This document shows, one piece after another, positions 7,548 through 11,761 of a stretch of DNA of 11,761 bases. A program made the position numbers and the translations under genes. The stretch is from the NCBI GenBank assembly GCA_022842805.1, contig JALHOX010000103.1:1-11761 (forward strand), given 5' to 3'. Numbering within the stretch: position 1 is the first letter of the stretch; the number at the start of each line of letters is the position of its first letter. The notes beneath the pieces were generated by a model, which had not been told where the DNA came from, searched no databases, and worked only from the letters and a program-made list of their open reading frames with translations. Source of the DNA: Phycisphaerae bacterium. GTDB taxonomy: Bacteria; Planctomycetota; Phycisphaerae; UBA1845; Fen-1342.

Positions 7548-9590
7548 ATGGGCCATCTCGCCAGTGACATCCGAAACATCGCACTCGTGGGCCACAGCGG
7601 GGCCGGAAAGACCACCTTGGCCGAAGCCCTGCTCTACAAAGCGGGCGTCACCAAGCGGCTCGGCAACGTCAACGACGGAACCAGCATCCTCGACGTCGAC
7701 GACGAATCGCGCGAGCGAAAGCACACCCTCGAATCGTCCGCCATGTTCATCGAGCACGACAACCTCCTGCTCAACATCGTCGACACCCCAGGCCAGCCCG
7801 ACTTCTCCGGCCCCTCCTTCGAAGCCCTCGCCGGCGTCGAAACCGCCGCCATCGTCGTCTCCGGCGTCAACGGCCTCGGCGTCAACACCCGCCGCATGGC
7901 CCGCGCCGCCGCCGAGTTCGGCCTCGCGCGTTTCATCATCATCAGCAAGCTCGACGCCGACGGCGCCGATCAGGAAACGGTCTACAACGCCGTCAAAGAG
8001 ACCTTCGGCAACGCCTGCCACGCCATCAACCTGCCCGCCGGCAACGGCTCGCGCGTCGTCAACATCTACAAAGAGACCCAAGGCGAGTGCGACTTCGGCA
8101 GCGTCGCCGAACATCACAAGGAGCTGATCGAGGCCATCGTCGAAACCGACGACATGCTCATGGGCAAATACATGGAGACCGGCGAAGTCTCCATCCCCGA
8201 GCTCAACAAAGCCCTCGCCCGCGCCTGTGCCGAAGGTAAATTCATCCCGATCGTCTTCACCGGCGCCATCCGCGGCACCGGCGTCGACGACCTGCTCGAC
8301 GCCTTTGAGCAATTCGCTCCTTCGCCCGTCATCGGCAAGCAGCGCCAGCTCCGCATCGGCGAAGGCGAGAGCAGCAAGCTGATCGACATCAAGCCCGATC
8401 CCAAGGGCGAGTTCATCGCGCAGGTCTTCCGCGTCACCACCGACCCCAAGAGCCACATCAAGTACGCCATCGCCCGAGTCTTCAGCGGCACGCTCCACAA
8501 CGACGCCCAGATCTACATCGGCGACGAACGCAAGGGCCACCGCGTCGGCCATGTCTTCAAGCTGCTCGGTTCGCAGCACCACGAAGTGCCCGACGCCGAG
8601 GCCGGCGACCTCGTCGCCTTCGCCAAGATCGAGGCCCACCTCGGACAGATGCTCTTCTCGCACTCCGCCGAGGGCGCCATCGATCGCCCGCGCAAGCCCA
8701 AGCCCATGTACTCGCTCGCCATCGAGCCCAAGTCGCGCGGCGACATCGAAAAGATCGGCGCGGCCCTGCAGCGCTTCGCCGACGAAGACCCCTGCTTCGA
8801 GTATCACCGCGACCCCGATACCCACGAACTGCTCATGAGCGGTCTCGGCGAACAGCACCTCGCCGTCATTCGCTCCAAGATGCAGCGCTACTTCAAGATC
8901 GACGTCGAAGTCCACCCGCCCAAGATTCCCTACCGCGAAACCATCAGCGGCAGCGTGAAGTACGTCGAGTACACCCACAAAAAGCAGAGCGGCGGCGCCG
9001 GCCAGTTCGCCAAGGTCGCCATCGACATGGAACCCACGCCCCGCGGCGAAGGCTATGTCTTCGAAGACAAAATCTTCGGCGGCGTCATCGACCAGGCCTT
9101 CCGCCCCAGCGTCGACAAGGGCGTCCGCGAGCAGATGAAGCGCGGCGTCATCGCCGGCTGCCCGGTCGTCGACGTCAAGGTCTCACTCGTCGACGGAAAG
9201 ACCCACCCCGTCGACTCCAAGGACATCGCCTTCCAGATCGCCGGCCGTCAGGCCTTCAAGCAGGCCTTCATGCAGTGCAAGCCGATCCTGCTTGAGCCGG
9301 TCGTGAATATCGAAGTGACCGCCCCCGCCGAAAAGGTCGGCGAAATCACGCGCGACATCGCCGGCAAGCGCGGGCAGGTCCAGGGGCAGGAGATCCTCCC
9401 CGGCGGCCAGGCGCTGGTCATGGCCACCGTCCCCCTGGCCGAAGTCAGCACCTACGCCTCGCAGCTCAAGAGCGTGACCGGCGGTCAGGGCAGCTTCGTC
9501 ATGGAGTTGAGCCACTACGACATCGTACCGCCCAACGTGCAACAGCAGGTGACGTCGAAGTACAAGTCGCACGATACGGACGACGAGTAA
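7548..9590 (+). CDS. EF-G-like translational GTPase (elongation factor G paralogue)
   Basis: Full-length 680-aa member of the EF-G family, acting at the ribosome in the cytoplasm or derived from such a factor. The G domain has the P-loop G15-H-S-G-A-G-K-T22, a shortened switch I with R57-K-H-T60, and G3 as D79-T-P-G-Q-P-D-F. G4 is S133-K-L-D136, and the distal G-domain segment is FTGAIRGTGVDDLLDAF. Domain II follows, then domain III (SGLGEQHLAVIRSKM). Domain IV has a tip similar to EF-G (THPVDSKDIAF), and domain V holds EITRDIAGKRGQVQG. All five domains appear present. Main EF-G has DTPGH at G3 and NKxD at G4; here His is Gln83 and Asn is Ser133. EF-G-2-type paralogues also lack this His, often having Tyr. 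I therefore place it with the paralogues rather than as the housekeeping fusA, which would normally sit near rpsL/rpsG. Its exact role (slow translocation, recycling or stress) cannot be read from sequence. Confidence 0.9.
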   Translation: MGHLASDIRNIALVGHSGAGKTTLAEALLYKAGVTKRLGNVNDGTSILDVDDESRERKHTLESSAMFIEHDNLLLNIVDTPGQPDFSGPSFEALAGVETAAIVVSGVNGLGVNTRRMARAAAEFGLARFIIISKLDADGADQETVYNAVKETFGNACHAINLPAGNGSRVVNIYKETQGECDFGSVAEHHKELIEAIVETDDMLMGKYMETGEVSIPELNKALARACAEGKFIPIVFTGAIRGTGVDDLLDAFEQFAPSPVIGKQRQLRIGEGESSKLIDIKPDPKGEFIAQVFRVTTDPKSHIKYAIARVFSGTLHNDAQIYIGDERKGHRVGHVFKLLGSQHHEVPDAEAGDLVAFAKIEAHLGQMLFSHSAEGAIDRPRKPKPMYSLAIEPKSRGDIEKIGAALQRFADEDPCFEYHRDPDTHELLMSGLGEQHLAVIRSKMQRYFKIDVEVHPPKIPYRETISGSVKYVEYTHKKQSGGAGQFAKVAIDMEPTPRGEGYVFEDKIFGGVIDQAFRPSVDKGVREQMKRGVIAGCPVVDVKVSLVDGKTHPVDSKDIAFQIAGRQAFKQAFMQCKPILLEPVVNIEVTAPAEKVGEITRDIAGKRGQVQGQEILPGGQALVMATVPLAEVSTYASQLKSVTGGQGSFVMELSHYDIVPPNVQQQVTSKYKSHDTDDE

Positions 9591-9613
9591 CAAACAACCC
9601 GCTCGAAGCCGTT

Positions 9614-9648
9614 CGGCCCGCCGCGCGATCCCGTCGCGCGGCGGGCCG
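9614..9648. terminator. Strong bidirectional hairpin between converging genes
   Basis: A perfect 15-bp stem, starting CGGCCCGCC, closes a 5-nt loop (TCCCG). It sits in the 66-bp gap between the EF-G-like stop and the rsmA stop, where both transcripts need to end. Plus-strand sequence after it is TCGCTTTCTATTCT, moderately T-rich but not a full T-tract, so Rho-independent action is probable rather than certain. Confidence 0.8.
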
Positions 9649-9656
9649 CTCGCTTT

Positions 9657-10574
9657 CTATTCTGCATTCCCCGCTTTACTCCGCGCTGCCGCGACCAGCG
9701 CAAACAGTTGCCGCCATTTTTCCACCGGCACATGCTCCGGCCGGGCGTCGGGAGAAATCTCACACGCGGCCAGCAACTGGTCCGGCGCGTCCACCTCCCA
9801 GCCGCGCGAAATGCGCCGCAGCGATTTTCGCCGCAGTTGAAATGCGCCGCGCACAAAGGCCGCGAACGCCGGCGGGTCGTCTGCGATTTCGGGCGGCGCC
9901 GCGGCGAAGCGCCGCAGCGAGAGCATGACCGATTCGACCTTTGGCGCGGGCCAAAACGCCGCCGCCGGCAACAGGGTGATGCACTCGATCTGCGCCAAGC
10001 TCTGGGCCACGATGGCGATCGGGCTGAATTGCTCGTGCTCGACCGCGGCCCAGAATTTTTCGCCCAGCTCCTTTTGAATCGTCACGTGCAACTCGGCCAC
10101 GTCGGGGTGGCGCAGGAGCAACTCCATCATCAACGGCGTCGCGATCTGATACGGCAAGTTCGCGACCATTTTGATCACCGGCGCCGCGCCGGGCGCCGCC
10201 GCGATGCGTCGCTCGCGGGCGGCGCGCAGCCGTTCGAGCAGCTCCGGGCGGATCGCGTTTTTGCCCGCCAGCGCGTCTTCGGCCACGAGCTCAAAACGCG
10301 GCTCATTTGCGAAGCGATGGGCCAGGATCTGCTGCAAGCCGCGGTCGATCTCGCACGCCACGACCATGGCGCCGGCCTCGAGGAGCATCTCGGTGAGCGA
10401 CCCCGTGCCCGGCCCGACTTCGAGCACGACATCGCCGGGCGCGATGCTTGCCGCTGCGACGAACTTGCGCATCAGGTTCAGGTCGATCAGGAAGTTCTGC
10501 CCGAAGCGATGCTGCGGCGCGAGGCCGGCGTCGTCGAGAAGCTGGCGGATTTCGGTCTTGGACTGGCCACTCAT
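9657..10574 (-). CDS. rsmA: 16S rRNA adenine(1518/1519)-N6 dimethyltransferase RsmA/KsgA
   Basis: Transfers four methyl groups from S-adenosylmethionine to two adjacent adenines in the 3' terminal helix of 16S rRNA (A1518/A1519 in E. coli), late in 30S assembly. The 305-aa protein has the N-terminal RFGQNFLID motif (R23-D31) and SAM motif I EVGPGTG (52-58). The acidic motif II residue is in ACEID, and the catalytic motif IV is N139-L-P-Y142. The C-terminal helical domain begins around WPAPKVESV, followed by FQLRRKSLRR. It is some 30 aa longer than E. coli KsgA (273 aa), partly through an Arg/Ala-rich insert before motif IV. I chose ATG 10574 because MSGQSKTEIRQLL matches the usual family start. 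An in-frame TTG at 10616 would add 14 residues but would overlap selD. No good Shine-Dalgarno sequence precedes either start. Confidence 0.96.
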   Translation of the reverse strand: MSGQSKTEIRQLLDDAGLAPQHRFGQNFLIDLNLMRKFVAAASIAPGDVVLEVGPGTGSLTEMLLEAGAMVVACEIDRGLQQILAHRFANEPRFELVAEDALAGKNAIRPELLERLRAARERRIAAAPGAAPVIKMVANLPYQIATPLMMELLLRHPDVAELHVTIQKELGEKFWAAVEHEQFSPIAIVAQSLAQIECITLLPAAAFWPAPKVESVMLSLRRFAAAPPEIADDPPAFAAFVRGAFQLRRKSLRRISRGWEVDAPDQLLAACEISPDARPEHVPVEKWRQLFALVAAARSKAGNAE

Positions 10575-10599
10575 CGCGGGGAGCGTACCATCCGCAGCG

Positions 10600-11655
10600 A
10601 TGAACGAGTCTCGCAAAAAGCGATTGACCGACTACGCCTCCTGCGCCGGGTGAGCCGGCAAGCTGGCGCAGGGGCTGCTGGGCCAGCTCGTGGGTCGGCT
10701 CGATGTCGGTGGCAACGATCCCAACCTGCTCGTCGGGGCGAACACGCTCGACGACGCGGGCGTCTATCGCATTGCGCCTGATCTGGCGCTGGTTCAGACG
10801 CTCGATTTTTTCCCGCCGATCGTCGACGACCCGTATGACTACGGCCGCATCGCCGCGACCAACGCGCTTTCGGATGTTTACGCCATGGGCGGCACGCCGC
10901 TGACGGCGATGAACATCGTGGGCTTTCCCGACAAGGACCTGGATATCGCGATTTTGGGGGAGATTCTGCGGGGCGGGGCCGATGTGATGCGGGCGGCGGG
11001 GGCGGTGCTGGTCGGCGGCCACAGTGTGCGGGACAGCGAAGTGAAGTATGGGCTGTCGGTGACGGGTCGCGTCGACCCGCGGCGGATGCTGACCAACGCC
11101 GCCGCGCGGCCGGGTGATCGGCTGATTCTCACCAAGCCGATCGGGAGCGGGACGCTGACGACCGCGGCGAAAAGCGGTCGCATCGAGCAGGGCGATCTGG
11201 CGGCGTGCATCGAGTCGATGGCGACGCTGAACCGGGTTGCGTCAGAGGTTGCGCTGCGTCATGGCGTGGTTGCGGCGACGGACATTACGGGTTTTGGTCT
11301 GATCGGCCATGCTTCGAACATCGCGCTGGGCAGTCGGGTTGGGATCACGATTGAAGCGGGCAGCGTGCCGCTGTTTGATCGGGCGCTGGAGCTGGCGCGC
11401 GAGGGGGTGCTGACGCGGGCTCATCGGCAATCGCGTGAGTACCTGGGCGATCGGCTCGTGGCAGCGGCACATCTCGAACCGGCGCTCGTGGGTCTGCTGC
11501 TGGATGCGCAAACTTCGGGGGGGATGTTGCTGGCGCTTGAGGAGAGCCGCGCCGCCGGGCTGTTGGCAGAGTTGCACGCCGCGGGCGTGGCGGCGTCGGC
11601 GGTGATTGGTCGGGTGGAGGCGGGGCCGGCGGGGCGTGTTGGCGTGGAGGAGTGA
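10600..11655 (+). CDS. selD: Selenophosphate synthetase SelD, selenocysteine-containing (UGA at 10651-10653)
   Basis: Makes monoselenophosphate, AMP and phosphate from ATP and selenide, supplying selenium for selenocysteine and, where present, 2-selenouridine in tRNA. The frame runs 352 codons from ATG 10600 to TGA 11653-11655 with one internal TGA at codon 18. The 351-aa product is close to E. coli SelD (347). The start MNESRKKRLTDYASCAG-U-AGK aligns with E. coli RLTQYSHGAG-C-GCK. Sec18 falls exactly on catalytic Cys17 and K21 on Lys20. Metal-binding aspartates are kept: D52 (TLDDAGV), D92 (NALSDVYAMGG) and D228 (TDITGFGLIGH) match E. coli D51, D91 and D227. The glycine-rich VGGHSV and C-terminal DAQTSGGML are also present. 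A start at GTG 10690 would delete the catalytic loop. No Shine-Dalgarno sequence is seen before ATG 10600. Only 25 bp separate it from divergent rsmA. selA, selB and tRNA-Sec are not in this window. Confidence 0.95.
10651..10653 (+). other. In-frame UGA read as selenocysteine (Sec18 of SelD)
   Basis: The TGA lies within continuous SelD homology on both sides and occupies the active-site position that is Cys or Sec in all the SelD family members I recall. A SECIS-like hairpin begins 7 nt downstream. Recoding is therefore far likelier than a nonsense mutation or sequencing error. Confidence 0.93.
10661..10688 (+). promoter_or_regulatory. SECIS-like hairpin downstream of the SelD UGA
   Basis: AGCTGGC (10661-10667) pairs perfectly with GCCAGCT (10682-10688). 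Inside, GCAG (10668-10671) pairs with CTGC (10675-10678), leaving apical loop GGG (10672-10674) and a 3-nt bulge TGG on the 3' side. There are 18 nt between the UGA and the loop, and G occupies the first loop positions. Both fit the loose bacterial SECIS pattern recognised by SelB. It also encodes SelD residues, so the sequence is under two constraints. Confidence 0.7.
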
Positions 11656-11761
11656 ATTGAAGAGGGGCGGGGGGGGAGTTGCGCGTGTCGTGTGCAGCGT
11701 GGCGCGTGGGAGTGGGGCGCGGGGGAATAGCGAATGGCGCATTGCGACTGGCGGATTGAAG
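11656..11761. other. G-rich intergenic tail with a 7-bp-period repeat at the edge
   Basis: No gene can be supported in these 106 bp. The stretch is strongly G-rich on the plus strand, including a run of nine G. It ends in four consecutive 7-mers, each beginning GCG (11730-11757). An ATG at 11734 opens only nine codons before the edge. Confidence 0.5.
11730..11757. repeat. Short heptamer-period repeat
   Basis: GCGAATG, GCGCATT, GCGACTG and GCGGATT follow each other without gaps. All start with GCG and have T at position 6. With only four degenerate units and the window ending just after, chance is not excluded. Confidence 0.4.

Noticed and set aside
7395..8978. 527-codon minus-strand frame
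   Set aside because: It is antisense to the EF-G-like gene. The Asp/Gly/Val/Ala monotony mirrors the C-ending codons of the real gene.
10558..10591. TTGGAC ... TACCAT as a selD promoter
   Set aside because: The spacer is 22 bp, too long for a sigma-70 promoter, and both boxes are weak. Only the TACCAT is kept, as a speculation within a finding.
10575..10616. TTG 10616 start for rsmA
   Set aside because: It would add 14 residues not typical of the family and overlap the selD coding start. ATG 10574 fits the alignment.
9708..10781. 357-codon plus-strand frame
   Set aside because: It is antisense to rsmA and out of frame with selD, with Arg/His/Gln-rich shadow composition.
11734..11761. Possible gene start (ATG 11734 after GGGGGA)
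   Set aside because: Only nine codons remain before the edge, and they coincide with the heptamer repeat, so nothing can be claimed.

Overview
This is a G+C-rich bacterial window, roughly two thirds G+C by eye, with six protein genes and little spare space. No rRNA or tRNA gene, CRISPR array, transposase or phage gene is visible. Several traits suggest a member of the Planctomycetota or a related deep-branching phylum: a secreted VIT/VWA protein, an EF-G paralogue, a Cys/His-rich adaptor N-terminus, and small dispersed-looking hairpins between genes. This assignment is an inference from gene style only. The organism very probably decodes selenocysteine, because its selD carries an in-frame UGA at the catalytic position.

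Positions 1-4570, minus strand, hold a two-gene heavy-metal efflux operon. A periplasmic adaptor with an unusual triple Cys/His repeat comes first, followed 55 bp later by an HME-RND (CzcA-like) pump. The left window edge cuts the pump about 75 residues before its expected end. No outer-membrane factor is visible and the adaptor is the first gene, so that partner must lie beyond the pump or elsewhere. An 8-8-8 bp inverted repeat sits directly against the adaptor start codon and is a candidate operator or translational hairpin. Positions 4571-4905 form the divergent control region shared with the next gene.

Positions 4906-7266, plus strand, encode an exported VIT + von Willebrand A domain protein with an intact MIDAS. 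The 281-bp gap after it carries a TTCG-loop palindrome and two near-identical 29-bp hairpin repeats. Between the two copies a stem base pair has changed on both sides, keeping the pairing. Positions 7548-9590, plus strand, encode an EF-G-like translational GTPase in which the usual switch II His is Gln and the G4 Asn is Ser. A 15-bp perfect hairpin follows, between this gene and the converging rsmA/ksgA (9657-10574, minus), the 16S rRNA adenine dimethyltransferase.

Positions 10600-11655, plus strand, encode selenophosphate synthetase SelD, head to head with rsmA and only 25 bp from it. A conventional gene caller would start it at GTG 10690 and lose the catalytic N-terminus. The real frame starts at ATG 10600, reads UGA 10651-10653 as selenocysteine, and has a SECIS-like hairpin 7 nt downstream. 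The last 106 bp contain no supported gene but end in a short 7-bp-period repeat that runs towards the edge.

The genes are not one pathway. They are a metal-efflux operon, an exported adhesion-like protein, two translation or ribosome genes, and selenium metabolism. The most notable points are the selenocysteine SelD, the metal-ligand-rich adaptor module, the covarying hairpin pair and the altered GTPase motifs.
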